Positions 17,469 to 26,108 are shown, numbered from the stretch's first letter. The stretch: 64,000 nucleotides of DNA from VYFG01 sp965248685 (GCA_965248685.1 CBDFKC010000003.1:2666001-2730000), one strand, 5' to 3'. Numbers and translations are program-made. The notes: generated by a model from the sequence alone, not told the origin.

Positions 17469-17609
17469 TGGTTTTGCTGCAATAATGGCATGTCGATTGA
17501 TTCAGGCTTAGCCCTTACAAAACACTCCCTCGGATATATTGACATGGTTACCCGCGACCTTTTAATTTACCTTGTTAATTTACAAACCAATTCTCGAAAA
17601 ATTAATCTG

Positions 17610-18035
17610 ATGCTTAACCTCGAAATTGCACGGCAAATTATTCATTATACGTTTGCCCACGCTATAACACTTGAATTAAAACCCTTGTCGGTAGCCGTGC
17701 TAGACCCGGGTGGCCACGTCATTGCGTTCGAGCGCCAGGATGGTTCGAGCAATCTCCGATTTAAAATGGCCCATGGCAAGGCCAATGGTGCACTGGCTAT
17801 CGGTGCAGGGTCGCGGATGCTATATAACCGTGCCCAGGAGCAACCTTACTTTATTAACTCGATTAACGCGTTAGCAGACGGCGCGCTTATTCCGGTCCCT
17901 GGGGGCGTTCTCATTCGTGACGCTGATCACAATATCATCGGTGCGGTGGGTGTCACCGGAGACAGCTCAGACAATGACGAACAATGCGCGGTTTTCGGCA
18001 TTGAACATGTGGGAATGGTGCCAGATCCGGGCTGA
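17610..18035 (+). CDS. GlcG/HbpS-like protein
   Basis: The product is about 141 residues from the preferred ATG at 17610. Family features are LSVAVLDPGGHVIAFERQDGS (about 26-46), a phosphate-loop-like ALADGALIPVPGGVLIRD and IIGAVGVTGDSSDNDEQCA at the end. HbpS binds haem in Streptomyces; GlcG is encoded with glycolate oxidase and other catabolic genes, but its task is unclear. The frame is open upstream to an ATG at 17490, but that extension is hydrophilic, runs into the divergent AbrB promoter region and is absent from relatives. It converges with the TPP-enzyme gene, whose stop is about 60 bp away. Confidence 0.75.
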   Translation: MLNLEIARQIIHYTFAHAITLELKPLSVAVLDPGGHVIAFERQDGSSNLRFKMAHGKANGALAIGAGSRMLYNRAQEQPYFINSINALADGALIPVPGGVLIRDADHNIIGAVGVTGDSSDNDEQCAVFGIEHVGMVPDPG

Positions 18036-18093
18036 GGGTAGCGGATGCATTTCGACTGTAGGACGATATCGCGGAATAATCGCCGAAAAATCA

Positions 18094-19689
18094 CTAAACT
18101 ATCTCGTTGGTATCTACCTCAATCAGGGTCGGGCCATCTCGGGTCAGCGCTTGTTGTAACTCTGCGATTAATTCCGAATAGCTTTTCGGGCGTGCAGCGT
18201 AGGCATGCATTGCATTGGCCAGGCCGCAGAAATCCGGATTGTCGCAGTGCACCGCAACGGGCGGTATTTCCCTCTGAATCATCGAATCTTCGATGGCGTA
18301 TAGACTGTTGTTATTCCAAAGAACTATAGGGATCGGCAACTTTTGTTGCACAGCTACTGACAATTCCTGCATGGTGTATTGAAATCCATAATCCCCCGCA
18401 AGAACCGCAACCGGCCTTGACGGGCTGCCGAATTTCGCACCAATGCCGGCTGGAAGCGCATAGCCAAGGGTACCGAAGCCATTGGGATGTAACCATGTTC
18501 TGGGTTGATAACAATCGAATACCTGGCTGCCAAAATAGGCCGGCATGGTCATATCGGTGGCGAGAATGGCGTTTTTTGGTAAGCCTTGGCGCAGAGCGTC
18601 CAAGAGTGGGCCGTATCCAGGCTGGTTGGATAGCGACTCTTGCCTCGACGCTTGTCGGGCTGCAGCAATTTCTTTATGGGTATAACCTGAAGTCGAGTCA
18701 TCTATCTTTCTGAGCAGCGCCGCAATCCCCCGTCGGGCATCCGATAAAATCAGAATATCGGAGAGGTATGCGCCTGCCAGAGCATGGTGATCGATATCGA
18801 TCCGGATAACCTTACTATTGAAGGGTGGGGGTTCGCACCAGAACTCCCGGACTCCCAGTTCACTGCCAATAACCAAAACCACGTCAGCATTTCGTAAAAA
18901 TTCGTGGGTGCAGGTTTGCTGCAAGCAGGCGCCCATGGACCAGGGGTTATCATCCGGTACAATGCCTTTGCCTGCAATGGTCGATACCACCGCGGCATTT
19001 AATAGGTCAGATAATTGCTGGACCTCTTCGGCTGCGTCGATTGCCCCGCCGCCGACCAAAATGACAGTTTTCGAGGAGCTGTTTAGTGCTCCAGCTGCCC
19101 GCTCCAGGTCGCCATCCGCAACGCCAGGTGGCGTCGGCAAATCACAAGGCCTATAGTCGCGGGTAGCTTCCTGGTCCATCAGGTCGATAGGTATCTGCAG
19201 GTATGCCGGGCGTGGTCTGGCCGCCTTGAAAACTGAAAATGCCCTGGCACAAAATTCTTCAATATCATTCTCGCAATCGGCGGTCATGCAGAGTTCGGTG
19301 ACCGCTTCAACCGCACCCTGCTGGTCCCGCATTTCATGCAATTGGCTATGGTTTTTGCCATCATGCAAGCGCGATAAGGTGGACGAAATCATCATGACGC
19401 CAACAGAGTCGGAATAGGCCTGACCCAATGCAGTAAGACTATTGGTGACGCCCGGGCCACTAATGGAATAGCAGACACCTGGTCTTCCGGAAGCCCTGGC
19501 ATAGCCGTCCGCCATAAACGCGCCACCTTGCTCGTGTCGCGGTAGAACAATATTAATTCCCAGGTCCTCAATATCGCGAAACATCTCAACATTGTGAATG
19601 CCGGGAATACCAAAAATGGTATCAACCCCGTATTGCCTCAGCAGGGCAGTAGTGTTTCGGCCAACGCTATGAATATCAGACCTCGACAT
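18094..19689 (-). CDS. TPP-dependent decarboxylase, 5-guanidino-2-oxopentanoate decarboxylase-like
   Basis: The product is 531 residues from the ATG at 19689. It has the three domains of acetolactate-synthase-fold enzymes. The N-terminal PYR domain contains FGIPGIHNVEMF and LPRHEQGGAFMADGYARASG, including the catalytic Glu. A central domain shows LVGGGAIDAAEE. The C-terminal PP domain has the TPP motif beginning GDYGFQYTM and ending LWNN. The stretch SQLHEMRDQQGAV and the RPRPAYLQIPIDLM block resemble what I recall of AruI, which decarboxylates 2-ketoarginine; that link comes from memory. A longer frame to 19737 exists, but 19689 overlaps the pncB stop by 14 bp and suits coupled translation. 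A general 2-oxoacid decarboxylase remains possible. Confidence 0.78.
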   Translation of the reverse strand: MSRSDIHSVGRNTTALLRQYGVDTIFGIPGIHNVEMFRDIEDLGINIVLPRHEQGGAFMADGYARASGRPGVCYSISGPGVTNSLTALGQAYSDSVGVMMISSTLSRLHDGKNHSQLHEMRDQQGAVEAVTELCMTADCENDIEEFCARAFSVFKAARPRPAYLQIPIDLMDQEATRDYRPCDLPTPPGVADGDLERAAGALNSSSKTVILVGGGAIDAAEEVQQLSDLLNAAVVSTIAGKGIVPDDNPWSMGACLQQTCTHEFLRNADVVLVIGSELGVREFWCEPPPFNSKVIRIDIDHHALAGAYLSDILILSDARRGIAALLRKIDDSTSGYTHKEIAAARQASRQESLSNQPGYGPLLDALRQGLPKNAILATDMTMPAYFGSQVFDCYQPRTWLHPNGFGTLGYALPAGIGAKFGSPSRPVAVLAGDYGFQYTMQELSVAVQQKLPIPIVLWNNNSLYAIEDSMIQREIPPVAVHCDNPDFCGLANAMHAYAARPKSYSELIAELQQALTRDGPTLIEVDTNEIV

Positions 19690-20989
19690 GGTGACTCCCA
19701 ATATTCTGGCTGCCAAATACAGATTTAAACCGTTCAATTTCGGCCGTCGGACCTGTGGCCTTGGTCATATTGTCCGATAGTTTGACCGTAGGTTTGCCAT
19801 TGGCTTCGGTTACCTTGCAAACCAGAGAAATTGCCCGCAACTGCTCAAGCATAACCGGCGCGCAATCCCGAAAATCGTTGGTCAGGTGGGTTCCCCAACC
19901 AAAGCTGAGACGGACCCTGCCGGTAAATCGATGATAGACGTCTTCGATGGTATCGACATCCAGTCCATCGGAAAAAATTAATAGCTTATCCAGCGGATCG
20001 ACCCCTTTTGACTGCCACCAGGTAATCAGCTCTTCACCACCAACAACCGGGTCTTTTGAATCAATTCTAAATCCACTCCATTCGGCGACCCAGTCAGGAG
20101 CATTGTCTAAGAAAGACGTGGTGCCATAGGTATCTGGTAACACAATAAGCAAGTTACGGTCGTATGTTTTTTGCCAGGTTTCGAGAACCTTATAGGGAGC
20201 CTGCAATAATTCTTCATCTGTGTTGGCCAGGGTAGCCTGGATCATGGGAAGTTCATGGGCATTGGTTCCGATGGCATCGAGGTCCAGTTCCATTGCCATT
20301 AATACATTGCTGGTTCCCACGAAGGCATCACCGAGTCCTTCCTTCATTGCCGAAATACACCAGCGTTGCCACAAAAAACTATGTCTTCGCCGGGTACCGA
20401 AATCTGCAATCCGCAGATCAGGCAGTGCGGTTAGCCTGACTACTTTTTCCCAAAGTTTGGCCTTGGCTCTTGCATACAAAACATCCAATTCGAATCGACC
20501 GATATTCGACATCGCCTGACGCGAGCGAATTTCACTGATGATCGACAGCACCGGAATTTCCCATAACATGACATCGGCCCAACTGCCGGTAAAATCGATA
20601 TGATACTGACCGTTTTCCTCCCGCAGGTCGTATTGCGGCAAGGTGTAATTTCTCAACCAGTTCAAAAAGTCCTCGTTAAACAGCCTCTTCTTGCCGTAAA
20701 AGGTATTACCCGCCAACCAGATATATTCCTTGTTGGTAAGACTTACTGTGCGTGCGTGATCAAGTTGTTCAATCAATTCCAATTTATCAATTTCGTCCAC
20801 CAGTCGAACAGAATGGGTGCGGTTGATTACTGAGAAGGTTACCGGGACGTTGCGCATCTCCTTCCAGATAACCTGCAGCATAAGCAGCTTGTATATATCG
20901 GTATCCAGAATACTCCGAATGATTGGATCCAGTTTGAAGGTATGGTTATAGACCCGCGTGGCGATATCGGTCATATGGGGATAAATCAT
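19676..20989 (-). CDS. pncB: Nicotinate phosphoribosyltransferase
   Basis: The product is 437 residues, the expected size for proteobacterial PncB. It makes nicotinate mononucleotide from nicotinate and PRPP with ATP, in the NAD salvage pathway in the cytoplasm. The N-terminal SILDTDIYKLLMLQ, the RRRHSFLWQRW block, the phosphohistidine segment GTNAHELPM (about 242) and SDGLDVDTIEDVYHRF are all characteristic. An earlier in-frame ATG pair gives MIYPHM; the internal Met6 is also possible. The 3' end overlaps the start of the TPP decarboxylase by 14 bp, so translation is probably coupled. Pairing an NAD-salvage gene with a 2-oxoacid decarboxylase is unusual. Confidence 0.95.
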   Translation of the reverse strand: MIYPHMTDIATRVYNHTFKLDPIIRSILDTDIYKLLMLQVIWKEMRNVPVTFSVINRTHSVRLVDEIDKLELIEQLDHARTVSLTNKEYIWLAGNTFYGKKRLFNEDFLNWLRNYTLPQYDLREENGQYHIDFTGSWADVMLWEIPVLSIISEIRSRQAMSNIGRFELDVLYARAKAKLWEKVVRLTALPDLRIADFGTRRRHSFLWQRWCISAMKEGLGDAFVGTSNVLMAMELDLDAIGTNAHELPMIQATLANTDEELLQAPYKVLETWQKTYDRNLLIVLPDTYGTTSFLDNAPDWVAEWSGFRIDSKDPVVGGEELITWWQSKGVDPLDKLLIFSDGLDVDTIEDVYHRFTGRVRLSFGWGTHLTNDFRDCAPVMLEQLRAISLVCKVTEANGKPTVKLSDNMTKATGPTAEIERFKSVFGSQNIGSHHVEV

Positions 20990-21225
20990 GGGCTTAATTC
21001 AAATAATACGGATCAATTTGGTTGAATGGTTTGCTGGCGTCGCTGATATAACTTGCCTGCGGATAAAGTCGCTTACTGTTCCCAGTATTTCTCTACTGGA
21101 GTTTCCCTTGTTTTGGCTTGTTATCGGAAATACCCGGAGAAGTCTATTTAAGTGCGCGTCAACCTAAGGAATAAGAATCGGTTTTCGCACTTTTGTGCGT
21201 TGAACAAAAAAGGGTTGCCGGAAGG

Positions 21226-21990
21226 CTACTCGGCGTATCCGGGCATAACCCTGTCCAGCACCCTTTTCATCGCATCGAAGTACATATCGTTTCGCTTCCC
21301 CGCGTGTTCGTCAGCCTCAGTTGGTGCCTGAACTTTGGCAATAATATCCTCGGGAATCGGCAGGATGGCTTGGCCGCTACCTAATGCCAGTATCTGATTC
21401 CGGCATACCCGCTCAAGTAAGTACAACCAACGATATGCCTTGGCTACGCTATCCGCAGCGACCAGGATGCCATGGTTTTTCATAAACATGATCGGCTTGT
21501 CTCCAAGCAGATGGGCTAAACGCTCCCCTTCTTCCAGTGAATCCGCGGTGCCAAGATATGTATCGTCATAAACGATCTGGTCATGAAAAAATGCCGCGGT
21601 CTGGCTCGCCGAAATCAAACGATTATTGTCCAGCATATTTAATGTCAGAGCCCAGGTCTGGTGGGTATGCATCACCACTCGAGCCCCGGTTATTCGGTGA
21701 ATTGGTGCATGGATACAGCGAGCGGACAATTCAACTTTGCCATTGCCATGGATAGTATGACCCGCTTCGTCAAAGGTAATCATATCGCTTGCTTTCGCTT
21801 CTGACCAATGTAGGCCGAATGGCAACACCAGATACTGATCTTCGTGACCCGGAACAGTTATCGTGAAGTGATTGTCAATGCCTTCTTCAAGTTCGTGGAA
21901 AACCGCCAGGCGAAGAGCAGCGGCAAGGTCAATTTTTGCCTGGATGACAGCATCAGTTGATTGACTTGGTGATATCGCGTGGATTGACAT
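21226..21990 (-). CDS. Class II aldolase/adducin family protein
   Basis: The product is 254 residues with the adducin/class II aldolase head fold. Metal-binding histidines are visible in HTHQTWALT (about 108) and the later MKNHGILVAADS (about 175); EEGIDNHFTITVPG opens the fold. Members either cleave or epimerise sugar phosphates or act on small hydroxy acids, and those near oxidative catabolic genes are often decarboxylases or aldolases of unknown substrate. It lies 92 bp downstream of the FAD-linked oxidase on the same strand, probably one transcript, and 236 bp upstream of pncB. The C-terminal tail after about 205 is helical and charged. Confidence 0.83.
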   Translation of the reverse strand: MSIHAISPSQSTDAVIQAKIDLAAALRLAVFHELEEGIDNHFTITVPGHEDQYLVLPFGLHWSEAKASDMITFDEAGHTIHGNGKVELSARCIHAPIHRITGARVVMHTHQTWALTLNMLDNNRLISASQTAAFFHDQIVYDDTYLGTADSLEEGERLAHLLGDKPIMFMKNHGILVAADSVAKAYRWLYLLERVCRNQILALGSGQAILPIPEDIIAKVQAPTEADEHAGKRNDMYFDAMKRVLDRVMPGYAE

Positions 21991-22082
21991 ATCTGGCCTC
22001 TGTTGGGGTAGCTTTACCGCCAGTATAAATGTTCGTAGCGGGAAAATGAACCACGATAGAATAGATTTACCGGTAGCTGCGC

Positions 22083-23648
22083 TTAACCATAGGGTGCCTT
22101 AGCCCGCCAGTTAAACACTGGAGAGGCTGCTCGAATGGCGGCCTCTTGCAGATGAAATTTTTCGCTAAGATCAACTGGTGCACCATTGGGTCCACCGAAG
22201 GATTCGAACATTTCATATTCTGAGCCCGCACTTTTTTCTCCACCGATAAATTTTGATTGAGACCAAAGACAGATCTCCTGCAAATCGTTTAAAAAAAGCG
22301 TTTGTTGGTCGTGGACGAATTCCACAGCCTTGGCAAATTCTTCCTGTTGGTCGCTGCTGAATGTCAGTCGGTTATGCGGGTCAACGCCATAAGGGTTTAG
22401 GTGGCCGTAGACCAGTATTTGACCGCTAACTTTTGGATGTTCTGCAAAGTATTGCTCGATTGATCTGACATAACGCTGATTTGATTGCCACAAGCTTTGC
22501 ATCGCGTCTTCAACCCGGTTCGGATTAAGTCGAATATTGGCGTCGGTATGACCTTTATAGGTGAATTTACCACTTGGCACCTGGGTTCTGGCTGCGAATG
22601 GGATTGCTTCCCGCAAAGTGCGCATTTGTTCCGGGTCCTTAAAAACTTCAGTATGCTCAAGGTCGACTCCGGCGATGGACAGCTGGTCTGCATCGGGGTC
22701 GTCTACCAGGCTCAGTAAAAAATCTTCAGACAGAGAATCGCTGTAACCATTAACAAATATAAGTCCATCGGCATTGGCCGCCAGGCAATTTTGTTCGAGT
22801 TGTCGTGCCCGTCGGGTTATCCCATTGTCGCCTTGGGCAAACATGGGCTCCATTGATTGCGTAGTAACATGTTCAAGGCCCAGAATAATGCCTGTCCCAT
22901 TATCAGCGTGCACCAGGCCATTCGCAATCTGTAAGTAGGTATAACGCGAAAAGTGCTGGAGCAGTTTAGCCAGACCCATGGGTGAGTTAATAACCGGAAT
23001 AGCGAATGCGATTTCTGTTGCGGGCAGCCTGACGTATTCACACCTAACCGCGGTGACCAGCCCACTCCAGCCATAGGTTCCCGCGTAGCTTCTTAGCGCA
23101 TCTCCATCAATTGCCGTGATTTCTTCACCATCGAATAATCCAATTTGGTTAACGCTGTCACTAAAGTACCGGCGCTGTGGTCCCATCCCACCGGTCATAA
23201 AGGTCGCTCCGACCTGGGCATAGGTATAACTGGTTAAATCCGATCCGAGAACCCTGACGCTGCCGCTTAAGTGCTCCGACAACGCTCTGTTGAGCTGATC
23301 CAGAGTGATTGAGCTGCCTGCATAAATGTGATTGCACGGTTGGTCGATTACAATTTGATCCAGACCAATTTCGATAATGTTTGGCGATTCACCCAACGAA
23401 ATTCGTGGTGATGGGGCGCTAACGATCTGCAATCCTAATATGGTTCCATCTCCTGGCGGGTTTACCTGAAAAACACCGCTGCCACCAGATTTTCCGGATA
23501 ACGGCAGAAAATAATGCGGCGATTTATTTTGCTCTATGGCGCGGATAATTTGTTGCTTCAGGTTGTCACCAGATAATGACACCACGGTATCGACAAGGAT
23601 TCTGTTGTTTTCTCCGTCCACGATGGTGTCTATTGGTTTTTTCTCCAT
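22083..23648 (-). CDS. FAD-linked oxidase (PCMH/vanillyl-alcohol-oxidase fold)
   Basis: The product is 521 residues. The FAD-binding PCMH-type domain occupies roughly residues 35-215, with LPLSGKSGGSG, SSITLDQLNRAL and VGATFMTGGMGPQRRYFSDSV, the loop that wraps the pyrophosphate in D-lactate/glycolate-type oxidases. The C-terminal half includes VYGHLNPYGVDPHNRLTF, the position where these enzymes carry active-site His and Asn residues. It should oxidise a hydroxy acid, aldehyde or sugar alcohol. I see no signal peptide and no cysteine-rich cluster. It sits directly upstream of the class II aldolase gene and back-to-back with the TMADH-like gene, about 100 bp apart. The substrate is unknown. 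Confidence 0.75.
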   Translation of the reverse strand: MEKKPIDTIVDGENNRILVDTVVSLSGDNLKQQIIRAIEQNKSPHYFLPLSGKSGGSGVFQVNPPGDGTILGLQIVSAPSPRISLGESPNIIEIGLDQIVIDQPCNHIYAGSSITLDQLNRALSEHLSGSVRVLGSDLTSYTYAQVGATFMTGGMGPQRRYFSDSVNQIGLFDGEEITAIDGDALRSYAGTYGWSGLVTAVRCEYVRLPATEIAFAIPVINSPMGLAKLLQHFSRYTYLQIANGLVHADNGTGIILGLEHVTTQSMEPMFAQGDNGITRRARQLEQNCLAANADGLIFVNGYSDSLSEDFLLSLVDDPDADQLSIAGVDLEHTEVFKDPEQMRTLREAIPFAARTQVPSGKFTYKGHTDANIRLNPNRVEDAMQSLWQSNQRYVRSIEQYFAEHPKVSGQILVYGHLNPYGVDPHNRLTFSSDQQEEFAKAVEFVHDQQTLFLNDLQEICLWSQSKFIGGEKSAGSEYEMFESFGGPNGAPVDLSEKFHLQEAAIRAASPVFNWRAKAPYG

Positions 23649-23751
23649 GGTTTAGTTTGTTCAGATAGTGGATGATTTCAGTGGCAGAAAATAATGTTCG
23701 GTGCCCGATTGTATATAATTCATAGCAAGCATAATTCAAATCTTTATACCT

Positions 23752-25845
23752 ATGTCCCGAGACCCCCGTTACGACATCTTATTTGAGCCAATTCAAATCG
23801 GACCTGTTACCGCCAAAAATCGTTTTTACCAAGTTCCTCACTGCGCCGGTATGGGACATCGCTACCCGTTTGCCACCGCAGAGATGCGTAAGGTCAAAGC
23901 AGAGGGCGGCTGGGCCGTGGTGTGTACGGAAGAATCGGAGATCCATCATAGCTCGGAAATATCGCCGTCCTGCGAATCCAGAATCTGGGATGAAAAAGAT
24001 ATTCCAGCGCTGCGTTTAATGACCGACGGAGTGCACGAACACGGCGGGCTGGCGGGTATTGAATTAGTGTATATCGGCTATCACGGGCCAAACCGCTATA
24101 GCCGCGAAATTCCCATGGCACCGAGCCACACTGTCACGGATAGCTACGAGCCGATTCAGGCCAGAGCCATGGACAAACAGGATATTAAGAATCTAAGACG
24201 CTGGCACCGCCAGGCGGCAATCCGGGCAAGGGACGCAGGGTTTGATGTTATTTACGCCTACGCCGGGCACGACATGAGTCTGCCCATGCACTTTCTGTCA
24301 TCTCGGCACAATCAGCGCAGCGACGAATACGGTGGCAGTTTAACCAACAGAGTGCGGCTATTTCGTGAATTGATTGAAGATGCCAAGGAAGCGGTTGGTG
24401 ATCGTTGCGCTATTGCCGTTCGCCTGGCAGTAGACGAGTTACTGGGAGATGAAGGCATAAACGGTAATGGAGAAGGAAAGGAGATTGTAGAGATGCTGGC
24501 CGAACTGCCGGACTTGTGGGATATCAATATTAGCGGGTGGGAAAATGATTCTATGACCTCCCGTTTTAGCCAGGAAGGTTTTCAGGAGGAATACACTGGA
24601 TTTGTGAAATCGCTTACCAGCAAACCGGTGGTCGGCGTTGGTCGATTTACCTCTCCGGATACCATGGTCAGTCAAATTCGTCGCGGCGTTCTGGATTTTA
24701 TTGGCGCCGCCCGGCCCTCCATTGCCGATCCATTTCTTCCGGCAAAAATAGAAACAGGTCGGGTCGAAGATATTCGTGAGTGTATCGGCTGCAATATTTG
24801 CGTGGCGTCGGATAATGTCGTAGCGCCAATTAGATGCACACAAAATCCCACTGCGGGTGAAGAATGGCGCAAGCAGTGGCATCCAGAAAAAGTTGAGGCA
24901 TGCGACAGCATGGAAAAGGTATTGGTGGTTGGCGCTGGCCCGGCAGGTCTTGAATGCGCTTTGACCCTGGCCCGACGCGGCTGTCAGGTCACCATTGCCG
25001 AGGCAACCGGAGCCCTTGGCGGGCGAGTAGAAAGGGAAGCCCGTCTGCCCGGCTTGTCTAATTGGATTCGGGTTCGGGATTACCGGCTAGGTCAACTCAA
25101 TCAATTGACCAATGTTGAAATTTATCGGGAAAGTAAATTGGACGCAGCAGAGGTCATTGAATTTGGTTCGGACTACGTTGTTATTGCCACGGGCTGTCAC
25201 TGGCGGAACGATGGAAAAGGACGCCAGCATAAAGCCCCAGTTATAGGGCTTGGGAAACTTGCTGTTCTAACACCAGACGATGTACTTAAATCAGAATTCG
25301 ATTTCTCCCAGCTCTCCGGGACGGAAGTGGTTATTTTCGACGATGATCATTATTACATGGGTGGGGTAATCACCGATGCGGCGGCCAGGGCTGGATGCGC
25401 TGTTAGCCTGGTCACACCCGCCAGCGAAGTCTCAACCTGGACCCAACATACTCTGGAACAACGGCGAATTCAGACTTCATTGTTGGATGCCGGTGTCAGG
25501 GTTATTCAACAACGTGGGCTATCCGGGGTCACTCAGAACAAGTTGGAACTGAGTTGTATATATACTGGTAAAACTGAGGAACTTGATTGTCAGTCGTTAA
25601 TCCTGGTTACCGAGAGAACACCGAATCGTGACCTTTATGATGCTTTGATAGATCTGCAGACTAAGGGAAATACAACTGGGATTAAGTCTATTCGTCTTGT
25701 CGGTGATGCGCTGGCCCCGGGAACCATTGCCGCTGCAGTGTATGGCGGACATCGTTATGCCCGGGAGTTCGGCGAAGATACTAATGTCGATCAAGCGCCA
25801 TTTCGCCGGGAGATGCCATGGTATTCGACGGATTCTCCGGGATAA
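23752..25845 (+). CDS. Trimethylamine-dehydrogenase-like iron-sulfur flavoprotein
   Basis: The product is 697 residues in the order OYE-type FMN barrel (1-340), [4Fe-4S] cluster segment CIGCNIC...CTQNPTAGEE (about 345-370) and an ADP/FAD-binding region beginning VLVVGAGPAGLE (about 390). The first 35 residues match trimethylamine dehydrogenase very closely, including RFYQVPHC with Cys31, equivalent to the Cys30 that forms the 6-S-cysteinyl-FMN bond. Compared from memory, the substrate's aromatic bowl is altered: Tyr60 is Glu (TEESEI), Trp264 is kept (SGWEND) and Trp355 is replaced (ASDNVV). The enzyme should oxidatively demethylate a methylated amine or betaine, passing electrons to an ETF or quinone. 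Trimethylamine itself is unlikely. Confidence 0.85.
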   Translation: MSRDPRYDILFEPIQIGPVTAKNRFYQVPHCAGMGHRYPFATAEMRKVKAEGGWAVVCTEESEIHHSSEISPSCESRIWDEKDIPALRLMTDGVHEHGGLAGIELVYIGYHGPNRYSREIPMAPSHTVTDSYEPIQARAMDKQDIKNLRRWHRQAAIRARDAGFDVIYAYAGHDMSLPMHFLSSRHNQRSDEYGGSLTNRVRLFRELIEDAKEAVGDRCAIAVRLAVDELLGDEGINGNGEGKEIVEMLAELPDLWDINISGWENDSMTSRFSQEGFQEEYTGFVKSLTSKPVVGVGRFTSPDTMVSQIRRGVLDFIGAARPSIADPFLPAKIETGRVEDIRECIGCNICVASDNVVAPIRCTQNPTAGEEWRKQWHPEKVEACDSMEKVLVVGAGPAGLECALTLARRGCQVTIAEATGALGGRVEREARLPGLSNWIRVRDYRLGQLNQLTNVEIYRESKLDAAEVIEFGSDYVVIATGCHWRNDGKGRQHKAPVIGLGKLAVLTPDDVLKSEFDFSQLSGTEVVIFDDDHYYMGGVITDAAARAGCAVSLVTPASEVSTWTQHTLEQRRIQTSLLDAGVRVIQQRGLSGVTQNKLELSCIYTGKTEELDCQSLILVTERTPNRDLYDALIDLQTKGNTTGIKSIRLVGDALAPGTIAAAVYGGHRYAREFGEDTNVDQAPFRREMPWYSTDSPG

Positions 25846-25875
25846 CGGAATCTTGTTGGTTTAATTATCGCTCAC

Positions 25876-25903
25876 AACAAAAAGGGCTGCCAAAGGCAGC
25901 CCT
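25876..25903 (-). terminator. Intrinsic terminator of the small-peptide transcript
   Basis: On the minus strand a perfect 9-bp GC-rich stem (AGGGCTGCC / GGCAGCCCT, 3-nt loop) is followed by TTTTTGTT. The T-run exists only on the minus strand, so it serves a minus-strand transcript. It may also help end the TMADH-like message, which finishes 30 bp away on the other strand. Confidence 0.85.
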
Positions 25904-25953
25904 CGTGTCTTGGCTGATAGGTCAGCCACGTTTGATCGGCAATCAGTCAGCGG

Positions 25954-26010
25954 TTAGGCCAAATATCCACCGATCAGGACGGACCCGTCCAAATTCAAAA
26001 CACTAGACAT
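25954..26010 (-). CDS. Tiny 18-residue peptide gene
   Basis: The reading frame is 18 codons (MSSVLNLDGSVLIGGYLA) plus TAA. It would be dismissed on length alone, but the signals around it are striking. A 14-nt Shine-Dalgarno sequence complementary to the whole 16S rRNA tail lies 8 nt before the ATG, and a strong intrinsic terminator begins about 50 bp after the stop. It thus makes a self-contained transcript of about 170 nt between the convergent TMADH-like gene and a repeat cluster. The peptide is small, hydrophobic, ends in GGYLA and matches no RiPP precursor or leader that I recognise. It is not followed by a gene it could attenuate. Alternatives are an sRNA that titrates ribosomes, or chance. 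A candidate promoter (TTGCTG then TGTTAC) lies upstream but is weak. Confidence 0.5.
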   Translation of the reverse strand: MSSVLNLDGSVLIGGYLA

Positions 26011-26012
26011 TG

Positions 26013-26026
26013 GGATCACCTCCTTA
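26013..26026 (-). promoter_or_regulatory. Full-length Shine-Dalgarno sequence
   Basis: The minus strand reads TAAGGAGGTGATCC, complementary over all 14 nt to the 3' end of bacterial 16S rRNA. Its AGGAGG core lies 8 nt before the ATG of the 18-codon gene, near-optimal spacing. No other gene in the window has anything approaching this. Confidence 0.8.
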
Positions 26027-26108
26027 AAAGTAGTTAATCGGACGGCGACAGTAACATGCATTTGCACCTTCAGCAAAATTGATGGCCTTTGGCCAAATAT
26101 TCAACGCA

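Noticed and set aside
17490..17609. N-terminal extension of the GlcG/HbpS gene
   Set aside because: The extension has no counterpart in the family and covers the divergent promoter region; ATG 17610 begins at the conserved fold.
25818..26006. 62-codon plus-strand frame after the TMADH-like gene
   Set aside because: It overlaps the end of that gene, crosses the terminator hairpin and has no ribosome site.
26013..26026. 3' end of a 16S rRNA gene
   Set aside because: The + strand matches the 16S tail over 14 nt, but nothing upstream resembles rRNA. On the minus strand it is a Shine-Dalgarno sequence correctly placed before an ATG.
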